From the NCBI RefSeq assembly GCF_902150065.1, contig NC_043986.1:9271390-9335389 (forward strand): a stretch of DNA of 64,000 nt, read 5' to 3'. The notes under the pieces were generated by a model that was not told the origin of the DNA, ran no database searches, and was given only the letters and a program-made list of their open reading frames with translations. This document shows positions 24,905-38,300 of this stretch, piece after piece; position 1 is the stretch's first letter, and each line of letters opens with the position of its first letter. The translations under genes and the position numbers were made by a program. Source of the stretch: Myripristis murdjan. Taxonomy: Eukaryota > Chordata > Actinopteri > Holocentriformes > Holocentridae.

Positions 24905-25586
24905 ATGTCACCTCTCTCGAATCAGAGCGGATTCCCCACCGAGTGCTGGTCTAGGGTCAGATTTACTCGTCCTTCTGAGGGATACAGATACCACCGAGGA
25001 GGGCAAAATGGACCCTAGATCAGCAGCTTGAATGATGTGGATGTATGTAAAGCTTTAGCCTGTAGTGTTCCTGTGTCTCTCCGTCTTATGGGCAAAGCAG
25101 CTGACAAAATGTTCATGATTTCACCCTGAAGGCACACATGCATATTGAAAATGTTCAGTGAGTCGCAGTTTGGTTGCTGTACTGTTTGCTCCTGCCTCAC
25201 AAGGAAGCGTTTGGGTACTGATGCGTAATCATTATGCAGTACAGACGCATGAATTGACTTTGATGATGCTTTACTTGCCGTTTCTTAAGGTTTCGTCTCA
25301 GTTTGCTAAAGATATCATCCAGCTAAAGGTTGAAATATCAAAGATGGGAAAGCTTGTCTTCTTCTGCAGTCGAAAAAGTTCCTTGTTTATGTATTCTGCA
25401 TGTCTGAAGTTTTAACCACACTGACTTCCGCAAACTGTCAGACTGACACACCACTGTGCACTGAAATGACCGTGCATACGTTTCTCTTTGTAACTTGTAC
25501 ACAATTGTGAGTTTAGCAGCCACTAAATTCGACAATTACTGTGTTAAAGTTATGAAAATGGCATGAGATGCATAAACCTGTTTCAC

Positions 25587-25592
25587 AATAAA
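25587..25592 (+). terminator. Polyadenylation signal of ndufa4l2
   Basis: AATAAA within CACAATAAACTGTCTGTTGCGTTGTGT, with a GT-rich element right after it. It lies 683 bp past the ndufa4l2 stop codon and gives a plausible 3' end near 25605-25615. Confidence 0.7.
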
Positions 25593-25615
25593 CTGTCTGT
25601 TGCGTTGTGTCTAGA

Positions 25616-27939
25616 CGAGAGTGGTTTCTGCACACACAGGTGACTTCTCTCTAACGCCTGGGTGGACGTGTGTCAAATACACTTTATTTTTTTTCCACTG
25701 CCAGCAAAAAAAAAAAAAAAAAAAAAAAAAAGTGCAATCATTAGTTCCCATTATGGCTGAATAGATCCATCTGTCAACAATACAGCTGTCACTTTGCTTT
25801 GCAGCCTGGTTGTTGTATCTAGGGTGTGTGTGTGTGTGCGTGTGTGTGTGTGCCTGTCTACGTGTGTACATCCATACATTTCGAGGAGTGTATGCACATG
25901 TTGGAGTGCATGTGTCCATGTGGGAGGCAGCAGCCCTGTGCCTTTGATCATTGAGGGCAGAGCTGCCACACAGACACACACACACACACACACACACATC
26001 CAGGAGCCAGTGCATCCGTCATGCACATCAATAATAATGATCACCATTATCCCTACTTATTACTTTTACAGCAAATAACAGCCAAAGCAACGTAATCAAA
26101 ACAAATAAATAAAGGATTAACCCTCTTATCCTCCTGTGGTGTTCATTTGACACCATTCAATGTTTAATGCCTCTAAATACATGATTAACATTGTTTCATG
26201 GCTTCATATTTAATAACTTTTCCTAATTTAATGGGGACAAGTCGAACTGGGTAAGCATAAAATGAACATGATGTTTTACACAAATTTTCTTTAGTTGTTT
26301 TGGATGGCACTGAGAAAGTATAAAATATAATTTACAATTGTCAAAAAAAACTTGTGAGGGAGGTTATATGTTTTATTTAAAGGGCTATTTAGATTGTCAA
26401 GAAGAAACATAAAGTACCTGATGCATAAACTTGGCTAACAATTTTCATCATAATCACTTTCTGTAGGTTTAAATTACTGGGGTCAAATTGATCCCAATTG
26501 ATAAAAAATGTTAGTAAGTTTGAATGTAACAGGAGAGTTAAGTGAATGAATAAATGAATGAATTAATCAGTAAGAGCCAAGGGCTGCATTAAGGCTTTAT
26601 AAATCGTGCAAATTCAGTGTAAAGTGATTTAAAAGCTCATTATTTCTCTGTGTATCAACTATGTCGGATTTAAAGAAAATGTCATCCTTGCATGAAATGG
26701 AGCAACCGGGTGAATCCAAGTGGAAACTGTTGATCTAATGCATCACATCCACATCTGTCGTCAGAGGGAGACGCAGATAAGACATGAAGACATGGATCGT
26801 TCAAACAGGTGCAATATTAGAGGAGTGACGTTTAGTGCTGTTTGTATTCAGAGGAACAGGTACTGTACATGGATCATTCAGTGACTATTTCCATGTGTTA
26901 ACTGCACAGTATTTACTTCACTGTTAAAGGCACCTCTTTTCCAAAAAAAAAGTCCAAGAAACTACACTTGTTGCAAATCAAAAGCTTTCATTTCATACAC
27001 ACTTTTAAAGACCAAATGCATTGAGACATGGCACTTTTTAAGGAGACAGCTGTGGTGTGACTTGGATTTACTGGAGGAAAAATTAACATTTACAGCTGAG
27101 AATGAATACAGGAAGCAGCTGATCCGTGCAAAGAGCACCTGGAGTGACAACAGAAGAGCCAGCAGCACTTCCTCTGTTTGAAAAAATTACGTGGACGTGG
27201 TTTGGTGAGATGAAGGGAGGCGGTGTTGCCCTCTTTGGATAGATAAAAGAGTTTTTAGTGGGAAATACAAAGCCAGTTGGAGAGACGTGAGGAAATACTA
27301 GACCAAACTGAAGAATCTGTTGTTTTATATCTATGATCTAAAGAGTTCAGTGCAGCTCTTTACATTCACTGCCCTGCCGCTCCTCATTTGCACGCATTTA
27401 TTAATGCAGTTCCTCTTCTCTGAGTGTACATTTTAAGGTGCATTTGAGGGACGTAATAGCCACTGTACCTCTTATTAAAAAAAACTCCCGCCGCTTGTAT
27501 CACATAGCCCGGTGTATGCAGATAGCACGCTGTGTATTTCCCTGACATTTTGACAGGAAAGCACAAACTGTGCCGTGCAAACACCTGCCGGGCCAAACAG
27601 GAAAACAAACTCCGTGTCACATTCGTCAGGCAGATGCAGAAACTAGCTGCTGTACAAATTCATACACTGTACAATATATACTGAATATGCTGAATATGTG
27701 CATGTTTAGTTAGATTAGAGCTTTATTAACTGTTTTTCTTTGTTTTTTATTTTTTAATTGTATTATGTATTGTATTTAATTGTATAATTGTTTTTATTTT
27801 ATATTGTATTATGTGTTATACGTATTTGTTTCTCACTTTGTTTTCTTTCTCACTTTCTTTCTTCACATGAGGACACAAGATGGAATGAGTACCTGTCTCA
27901 CTCTGTCTCTGTCTCTCTCTCTCTGTCTCTCTCTCTCTT

Positions 27940-27981
<42 letters not shown>

Positions 27982-28638
27982 GCAAATTTTCCAGCATACT
28001 AACTTCGCTGAGGCTCACTTCCCCTGAAGAAACCTCTTCTACTCTCTGCGCTGTGAGCTCAAATTCATCCCGGTGTCTGTCGTAGTCTTCGCTCTGGCGA
28101 AACAAAAAAAGGGAATGAAGAAAGAGGACAAAAAATAGCAAGCATCAAAAAACGGTTGTGCTTCTGAACGCAACAGGGATTGTTGTGGGAAACCGCAGAA
28201 AAAGAGAGGGTTAGTGACCAAGATGATACAGCGAGAAGGATCAAATGATTTCCCCAAAGGATTTTTAAAAGCCACAGAATTCACACGCACACACGCACGC
28301 ACACACACACACACACACACACGCTCACACAGTGCATTAAAGTAGTTGTCAGGTCATGAGAAACAGTCTCAGTGATGCAGCTGAGAAAAAAAAAATATTT
28401 GTTTTGCTGATACAGTGAGTGTGTGTGTGTCTATGTCCCCAAATACATGTTCTTGTCCTTGTGTTTGTTTGTGTGTGTGTTTCTGTGTGTGTGTGTTTCT
28501 CTGTGTGTGTGTGTGTTTATGTGTGTTTTCTGACGACAGAGCTGAGAGCTTCCCTGAACTTTGAACTTTGCTTCAGCTGGCTTTTATGAGAGGAACACAT
28601 TATTTGGGCAGAAACCAAACACTAGCACACATAGAACA

Positions 28639-28672
<34 letters not shown>

Positions 28673-31193
28673 TGCACACACATTCAAACAGAGGGACAGA
28701 CAGACAGAGAGAGAGAGAGAAAGAGAGAAAAATGGTAGTAACATTTTACATATAATGCAAATGTGTTTATGTGTTGTTTTTGTTTGTTTGTTTGTTTTTG
28801 CACACAAGCACACCAACAGGAAAACAGTAAGTGAGCAGCAAAGGTCCATTCAGCTCTCCGGTTAGATTTTTCAGACAGCACTTCATGTTGCAGAGCTCTT
28901 TCATCGCGGCTTTAAGAAGCAGTTTGTGGTCTCGGAGGAACTTCTCTGTTAGAATTAGAAACAAATACATCAAAATAAAATAACAACAGGGCTCACAACT
29001 CCACACCACAGTGAAAGAAGGAGCGGGCGACTCTTTTATCTGGATGAGAGTTAAGATCTGAGAGCAGCAATCTGGGAGAGGAAGCGTCTCAAACGAAAAT
29101 AAATAAAAATATATATCCAAGTTCTGAAGGTTTTGTGGGGACAGTGAAGGACTTCTGCAGCGTTATTCCAGTTATATAACTCATGGCAATATGCATATTC
29201 TCATATTCTGTACAAAATGAAGTGCCTGTCCATGCAGTTATTAGCAATTTAAGCTGGCAGGGTAACATAATGAGCAGAAAGATACCATGAACTAAAATAT
29301 CACGCAGGAGCTGCTGCAAAATGGCTGAAATGTGCGTGACAGTGCTGCCGCTCACCTCACCCTGCTGTTTATTTGAGTTGTCATGTTTGCTTGCAATAGA
29401 GAAATCTGGACACTGCCAGGGACAAACACAACCATTTTATTCACTAAAATGGCTCATTGAAAGAAGAAAAAATCAGCCTGTTAGCAGGGAAAAAAAAAAA
29501 AAAACCAGGGTCATGCAACATTTTCCTCACATGGAGACGGTGACAGCTGTTTAAAACAATTTCAAGTATAAAACTGGACATATAATGTTTCTGCTGGACG
29601 CTGAAAATACATGTGCACTTCTTTTTAATGGCTGCGGTTGCTTCTGTGCTCCCTGTAAATGGTGATAGTGAAGCTCAGGCTCCAGCTATCTTCCTTTTGT
29701 TTTGCTATAATCGTCTAGAGACCGACTTCTTCTTTTTTTTTTCCCCTCCCCGGACCGATCCCAAAAGTTCACAGCGAGAGGAAATTGCTAGAGGAAATGC
29801 CAGCAGCTTAACACCACTTAATGTTTATGGACTCATAACAGCCCTCTCCCTCCTACTGTATTGTAAACATAAGCATCTGCATATCTGTATACATCCATTG
29901 TACACAAGCAGGAGTTTATGGGGCAGTGGGAGCAATGCAAGTCACATAAAAGGGCTTGAAAAAGTATATTAAACCAGAAAAAATACAAACAAACCTATAA
30001 GCAGTTATTATTTTATTTTTGTTATTTAATGTGATGGTATTTTTTAAAGATCTATTTATTCACAAATGCTGAATGATTGCATATCAAATCAATAACACAA
30101 ATCAATGTACAAAAGGTGAATTATGCAAGAAAAAGGCATTAAAAAAAAATCTTTGTTCTGAAATTTGGCACTGTTTCATCGCTTCCCCTCTCGGTTAATG
30201 GTTATGCGAGTGTAAACTGAATGTGTGCTGAATTTCCAACAGAGCCACTGTGAGTTTCCCAGAGTCTGGAACAAAGGCTGACATTAAGGGCCTGGCAGAT
30301 GGCTTAGCAAATAAAAAAAAAAAGCCACATAACTGAAGCACTTTAGGTCCCTCTTGGCTCAGAGCATGAGACAACTACCCTGTTAGGAAAGTTAGGAGAG
30401 GACACGGTGTAGCAACCGGTGATGTAATAACTGCTGGACAATGTAACAATTGTAAAAAAAATGTAACAAAATGTCCCATTAAATGAATTGAAAACGCTGC
30501 ACAAACTTGTTAATGTCACAGTTTGCATGATACTGTAACAACAACAATCAATTATTACATTGTAAGCAAATGTGTCAAATATTAACCAATGATGTAACAA
30601 TAATACTGTGTAGTAATGTATTATCTTGTAAGAGTGAATCTCAGGTTATTACATTATTAGTCAGTATTATTACATCATCAGTTAAAAATGCTAGAGTCCT
30701 CAAGAAGTAAAAATTGGCTGTTGATGTAATAATAAGATCCGGTTACATTATCTGTGAGTTTTTAACAGGCTTGAATGAAGTTTTTAGAGCGGCAGGTTCA
30801 AGACATTTTGACGAGTTATCACATTATCAGTCAGTTTGTACTTCAATCAATCGCTACACGCGGTTCACTGTCGCTGCGTTTGTGTGAAATTCAGTCACTC
30901 AGGAGAGAATAAAGGGGCCGACGTGGTGCAGAACTGGAACAGATAGAACGGGGTTTCCTGCTGGGAAGAAATCAGCATATTTGGTTACCAGAAGAGAGCA
31001 CGGCAAGTACAGAAAGCCGAGGTTTCACTGAATACTGCAGGGGCCGCTTGAATGAACTTAACACTGTGTTTGTTTCCATGACAACATTATCAAACTCCCA
31101 CGGCAGCCATTTCAGGTGCTCTAAGAGGATGCTTACATTACATGACCGGACAATTCCCTTTCTATCTGTTCTACTTCTATGAGCACGGTGCTG
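25616..31193. other. Intergenic between ndufa4l2 and shmt2 (tail to tail)
   Basis: No coding exon was recognised. Contents seen: poly-A at 25707-25731, (GT)n near 25825-25851 and (AC)n at 25973-25999, (CT)n at about 27900-27978, (CA)n at 28286-28322 and 28640-28672, GT-rich DNA at 28410-28530, and a cluster of TGTAACA/TGATGTAATAA motifs at 30405-30760. The part next to 31193 should contain the shmt2 3' UTR, whose polyadenylation site I could not place. Confidence 0.6.
27897..27978. repeat. (CT)n microsatellite
   Basis: CT dinucleotides with a few TTT and GTCT interruptions. Frames over it read Ser-Leu runs. Confidence 0.95.
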
Positions 31194-31696
31194 TCAGTGG
31201 TCAGTGAACCCGGGCATGGGGAAGGGCCTGGCGAACAGCTCCACCCGCTGGCGGAGGTCTGCGATGCGCGACACTGTCTCCGGGTCCTGCAGGAGGAAGG
31301 ACTTGAAGCTGGCCAGGTTGCCTGCAGGAAACACAGGGAGCAAAGCAGCATGAGTTGGAGTTTTATTTATTTATTTATTTTTTATATAAATCTACTCTGG
31401 CAAGGTGTCCTTCAATGGCTTTTACACTGTGAATCTATCCTGTGGCGCTGCTGTTGCATGCATTAAAATCTGTTGGTTAATGCAAGTAAAATAATGCATA
31501 GCCTATATTCTATTTCTAAAAACAACAACAGCATTAAGCTAAAAGATCTATTGCTTTTTAATTATTAAAAATAATGATATAACAGAAGTCAGTCAGTCAG
31601 TCAGTCAGTCATAAATGAGAATGATGGGAATAAAAGAGCCTCGGTGTCAAGATCTTAGGAGCCCCTGTTTAGATAGAGATTATTTGTTCATATTGT

Positions 31697-31732
<36 letters not shown>

Positions 31733-32281
31733 ATCTATACTAAATGTGATTTTGCCTTTGATACACATCTATTTTTGTCAAGTTACAGTACATAATCAAT
31801 AGTTTTTCTTCTTGGTCATAACACATGAAGACCCACTGAGACACACTATTCTAAGTCTTTCTAAAAAGAGTCAACTAACTGCCATAGCACAATTGGATGC
31901 TTCCACAATACACACACACACACACACTAAAAAAGTTTTCTCACCAGTCTTCTTCTTCACATCCAGTGCGATGTTGATCCCTTCATCAATAAAATCCACA
32001 ACTTTCCGAAAGTCTGCCTCTTTGAACTGCCTGGAAGTTAGAGCAGGAGCTCCTGTAAGCAGGTAGAACAGCGGAAGAGAGATAAGAAAATCGAAGCGGT
32101 ATATGACGAGAGGGGAAAAAAAGGCAATCAGTGTCATTAAACATGAAAAAGAGGCTGACATTGTTATGTAACAGAGACTGAGTGACAGGCAGAGTGACAG
32201 AGACAGACAGAGGAAAGGGAGCAACATCACAGAGACAGACAGACAGAATGACAGAGTGAGATAGAGAGAGAGAGAGGGAGA

Positions 32282-32350
<69 letters not shown>

Positions 32351-35300
32351 AAGGCACCAGTATCACACAGACAGGCAGTCAGGCAGATTGACTGGCTCAC
32401 AGATGTGGCCTGCACTTCCTTCCTTTGTGAAGTTCCACACTAAAAATTACATTTAGAGCCACAGACGATGTTTGGGTTTACCCAGCCTGAGTCCTCCGGG
32501 TGTGAGGGCGCTCTTGTCCCCGGGGCAGGTGTTCTTGTTGGCCGTGATGGACACCAGCTCCAGAACCCTCTCGGCCCGGGCGCCGTCCATCCCGCGAGGT
32601 CGAAGGTCAACCAGGACCAGGTGGTTGTCTGTTCCACCTGGGAGGAGGAGGAGGAGGGAGGTTTGCGGTACAGTGATTCAGTTCAGGTCAGGTCAGTTCA
32701 GTTCAATTTAGTTCAGTTTAATTTATTTCAGTTCAGGTCAATATAGGTCAATTCAGGTCAATTCAGTTCAGTTGAATTCAGTTCATGTCAATTCAGGTCA
32801 GGTCAGTTTAGTTCAATTTAATTCATTTCGATTTGGTTCAATACGTTTTGATTCAATTTGATTTGATTTGATTTGATTCATTTCAGCTCAGTTCACTTCA
32901 AATCAATTCAGTATAGTTCAGTTTGATTTGATTCAATTCAATTCAATTCAATTTGATTCAGGTCACTTCAGGTCAACTCAGGTCAATTGAATTCAGTTCA
33001 GTTCTGTTCTGTTCCGTTTAGTTCAGTTTGATTCAGTTTGATTTGATTTGATTTGATTCAGTTAAGTTCAGTAAAGTTCGGTTCAGGTCAATTTAGGTCA
33101 ATTCAGTTCAGTTTTGTTCAGTTCCAGTCATTTTATTCTATTCTATTCTATTCTATTCTATTCTATACGTTTTGATTCAATTTGATTTGATTTGATTTGA
33201 TTCATTTCAGCTCAGTTCAGTTCAGTTCAGTATAGTTCAGTTTGATTCGATTCAATTCAATCCAATTCAATTCAATCTGATTCAGGTCACTTCAGGTCAA
33301 TTCAGGTCAGCTGAATTCAATTCAGTTCAGTTTTGTTCAGTTCCAGTCACTTCATTCTATTCTATTCTATTCTATTCTATTCTATTCTATTCTATTCTAT
33401 TCCATACTTTTTGCTTGCTGCTATAGTAATAAGGGATGAGTGGGAGAAAAGCCTCTAATTCCTTTTACTTTCCACTAAAACAAGAAGAAGCAAGGAGGCA
33501 CCACATGCTAGCAAAGCTAATGTCAGCTGCGCCCTGTCACTCCTCCTCATATTGTCCCCTGAGTGAAGAAAGACACGTTTAGAGGAAAAGATGTATTTAT
33601 TTTTCTCGCTGATTTGCTGTGTACTTGTGTTTATTTTGTTTCATTTGTTTGGTTTTTTTCATTATGTCCCATAAATGACAAATGTTGACAGTTCAACGGA
33701 TAAAATACTGCTGCGTGTTGATTCCTCTTATGTCATGTGTCAACTGAGACAAGCCTATAACACCTGAGAGGCTCATACACTACTGCAGCGATGTGATAAA
33801 GAAAACAAAAGAGAAGGCAAATTGTCATCTCACAGCAGGAATGAGTGACAGCTGTGTGTCTGACAGCCTAAAATCCTGCAGAAACCTGAAAAAGTGCATC
33901 CTCTTACATAAAACCACGGTTTATCTGCAGCTGTACCTGACACCAGGGTGAAGCCTTTTTTCAGCAGGGCATCAGCCATGGCCTTGGCATTCAGCAGCAC
34001 TTGAGCAATGTACTCTTTGAACATGGGAGTGGAGGCCTGCAGAGACAAAAATGTTACTGTGCAAGAGAAAGTTGGCAAGGAACATACAATAGCAAAAAAA
34101 TGGGAAATGTGTGGCCTTGGCAAAGGAATGTTCCAGCTTTTCTTGTGTGTTTTTCAGACAGGAGCTCATGAAAATCCATTCCCAACATTCATGGAACATG
34201 GAATTTTCTCTCCTGTCTCGATTTGATTTTGTCATTGAGAGTAATAAATCTAGTGCCCTGATTTCGGTCTCAGATGCACAGACGGTAAATGAAATAGCCG
34301 TGAAAACCTGTCTGAGGGCGACGGCCACCCCGGCTATGGCGTGGTTGTGAGGTCCTCCCTGCAGCGACGGGAACACGGCAAAGTTGACCCTGTCCTGGAG
34401 GTCGTAGGTCACTTCCCGACCTTTCTTATCCACAGACCGAACACCTTTCCGGTAGAAGATCAGACCTGCCCTGCAGTGTGGACAACAGATACGTAAACCA
34501 ATGAGGACTTGAACTGTAATGTGCTGTTACATGATGTTAGAAGTGAATTTAAATGGTTCTTCATTTTGCTGATTATCCCTGGGAGCTCCACAAGTTCCAC
34601 TAGACATCAAAATTAAAAGTCCTACATTGAAAATGTTGCTTAAATTACTAAGTAAAAGTACATAAGTATTAGCAGTACTTCAGTATGAGAAGTAAAAGAA
34701 TGGTTCCTTTCAACAAGTTAAATTATTTCAAGTATTTTAATCTTGTATCCTAACAGCTCCATATCCTGTTGGCTAATTTACACCCTAACAATGCATCACA
34801 TTAGATGTTTTGCAAGGAAAATCTTATTCTGCAAACTAACTAGTAACTACAGATGTTAGATAAATGTAGTGCTGTGAAAGTATAAAGTCACTCTAAGTGG
34901 AAATACTGAAGTAAGGAGCCAGTTGCCTCCTCAAAACATAAGAGCAGTAGTTGAACAAATGCACTCAGTTACTTTCTGCCTTTGATCACAGAACATCATT
35001 TCAATCTCATCAGGTCTTGCCAGTCCATATCACATCATTTCATGTCACATTATAAACATAAATACATTAAACATGTATAGATTTGTGTCAACATATGTAA
35101 TAGGACAAGTATGCATTTCACAGATATACAATCCAAAAAGCATTCTGTGTTGAAAGTGTACTCTTGAGTCATTTTTTTTTTTTTTTTTTTTTAGAAAACA
35201 TTGGACACAAAAATGCAGCTATTTCACCCCCATAGACTGACCATTCGCTCCTCTGGCTGGTGACTAAGACGCCTTTGGTGAACTGTGTCTTCATTAGCAC

Positions 35301-38300
35301 CCAATGTGTGTTGGCAGAGTGGGCGGGACAGCGATGGTCTAGAGAAATCAGTTTAAATTGCAGACACTTTCCAAAAGTCCAAAAGAAAAAAAAAGTAGAA
35401 TCTATGACTGATTTTCTGGTCTGTGTCTTGGTGTACAGGCCTCCTCACCCAGAGAAAGACTTGCATATGTTGTCCAAGTAAACGCATGATAAACGATTCC
35501 ATACATTTCCTTGATTCTCTGGCCACCCACCTACTAGGGCATACCCTTTACCTTATTATGTCTTATGGGTTTTCTACTGAAAATTTCAACATTGAGGATG
35601 CATGCTTTTCCAATCACCTGCCTACTGTGTTCAGCACCACTGTGTACTGCCAAAACTCCTGGGTACTATTGCCATTATGTAAATTCTCTCACTGCAAATC
35701 AATTTGCTGAAGCCTTTCAAAGAAATGCCATCACAACCTATATTTCTTCAGCTGCTGAGATTTCGAACCCAGATGAAAATTAATTTCCCTTTTCCATTCC
35801 TCCTGCTCATCTATCTTGGACGAGGTAGCTCCTCTCAAACACAGGCATCCCAAACATAAATCCCATCAGTGGCTAGATGATTCAACCCGTTCTCTTAGGC
35901 AGGCCTGTCGGAGGGCAGAGTGGAAATAGAAAAAAGATCACCTCTTGGTTTCCTTTGAAATATTTAGAAACTACCTGGCTGTTTTCCAATCAGCAGCCAA
36001 AAAAGCCAGAGCTAAATATTGCTCTGAAATAATCAATAAACATTCTCGCAGACCAAAAATTCTGTTCAGCACTATAAATTCTCTCATAGTATTGAAGCAT
36101 CCACAGACATCTGTGAGAAGTTTTTGACATTTGTTATTGTTAAAAATGAAAACATCAGATCACTGTTCATTCCATCTCTCTGACACCTGACCCCACTGCT
36201 TTAGGGCCCCTGCTACATTTAATTTCAATTGGTTCCTTTGTCTGTGTTTAGGATCATAGTTCCTTTGTCTGTGTTTAGGAACATAGTCACGCATATGAAC
36301 AGGCTTGAAAACTCACCACCGGGGCGGTGGTGAGTTTATTCAAAAATGATGATGTTGCACCCTCCCATATCAAAAAGAAACTTTTGATGTAACTTGCCCT
36401 CGCATTCAAGTTATTATTAATTCCAGCTTAGCCACTGGCATTGTCCCTGTATGTTTTAAACATCCAGTCTCTGCTTACAAAACCATAACCAATTTACCAT
36501 TTGTTTCAAAAATAATGGAGAAAATTGTCCTGTCAGGGTTCAAAGCCCTCCACAGAACAGAAACAGCTCTGTCAAAGGTGACAGATGACCTGTTACTTGC
36601 TGTGGACTCTGGAGAAAACATCATCCTAGAATTACTAGATCTTAGTGCCGCCTTTGACACTGTGGATCATGACATCCTGTTGACAAGTCTTGAATGGTGG
36701 GCTGGTATTAAGGGTGCAGCACTGAATTGGTTTAAATCCTCTCTTAAAGATAGGACTTTTTCAATGGCTGTAGGGCAGTTTTCCTCCTCATCTGCTCCAG
36801 TCACCTCTGGGGTCCCCCAGGGATCTATCCTGGGGCCATGACTTTTCCTTCTGTATATGGCACCTCTTGCTGACATTATCAGAAAAGTATAACATATCCT
36901 GTCACTTTTACAGTGATGATTCACAGCTGTACCTCCCGCTACAATATAGGGATTCCCACCAGACTCTCCTGGACTGTCTTGAGGCCATTAAAGGATGAAT
37001 GGCAAATAATTTCCTTCATTTAAACAGCAACAAACCTGAGGTAATTATCTTTGGTCCCCCTAAATCCAGAGGCCATTTACCCAATAAAATATGCCACCTC
37101 ACCCCGTATGTGACACGAAAGAAACCTGGGTGCTACCTTTGATTGATCCATTTCTCTGCAGGTCAGGTGGGACAACAGGTGACAGAGCCTTTGCAGTCGC
37201 TGCACCACAATTGTGGAGCCAGTTGCTGTTAGACATTAGATTTGCTCCCTCCATCTCTGTTTTTAAATGTGGGCTAAAGACAAACCAAACACCGAGGCCC
37301 TCACCTGGCTCCACGTAAGGACTTGTGTGTGGTGGAGGTGACCAGGTCGGCGTACTGGAAGGGAGAGGGAATCGCTCCTGCTGCCACCAGGCCGCTGACA
37401 TGAGCCATGTCTGCCAGTAGGTAGGCATTCAGCTCCACGCACAGCTGAAACACGAATGGTTGAAGTGGTATAAATAAATGTCTGTATCCTCAAAATAAAG
37501 AGTAAAACAGGAAAGAATAGAAAAGAGTAAATAACTTCTTAAAACACACTATTATAGACTTGCTTTTATGTTACTATTTTTTTTTCATCTTTCCCACTTG
37601 AAATCGTCTGTTGTTTCTCATGTTTTTTAAATCTCATTTTATTTTGCATATTTATTTATTCTTCTTCTAACCTATTTTCTCTTGTTTGTATTTCCTATTT
37701 TATTCCCCCGTGCATTTTGCTATTCTTGCTTTTATGCCTTGGTCTAAAACACTGTCTGGTTTTAGATTGGTGCTATATAAAAAGTTTGTCATTATTATTA
37801 CTGAATACAGAATGAGAGACACACAGTTTGTCGTGCCGTAAGCAGTACCTTCTTCATGCGAGCGTAGTCGATGAGGCGAGCGTAGGCGCTGGTTCCAGCG
37901 ATGATGACTTTGGGTCTGAAGAGACGGGCGTTCTTCTCCATCTGGTCATAATCTATCAGACCGGTCTCAGGCTGTGAGACGATACGGGAAGACAGAGATG
38001 GAAGGAAGATTAACCGTAACAGTCAACTCAAACCAAAAGGAGAAAAACCTCAGAAACTGAAATGGAAATATAGAGGGGGTAAAAAAACAGGCCACGTTTA
38101 AAAAAACAAAAAAAAACAAACAAAAAAACACCCTGATGAAGGCTTTGCTTGCACAAAGTGCCAAAGTCCTAATGGAATAAAGTCTTCTTAACTGTATACC
38201 ATATGTGAAAGCCTTGACCTTCATATTTTTTTTTTAATACATCAATCCCTTCATAATTTTTTGAGTACACCAAGCACCAGTAGAGGTCAGACAAAATACC

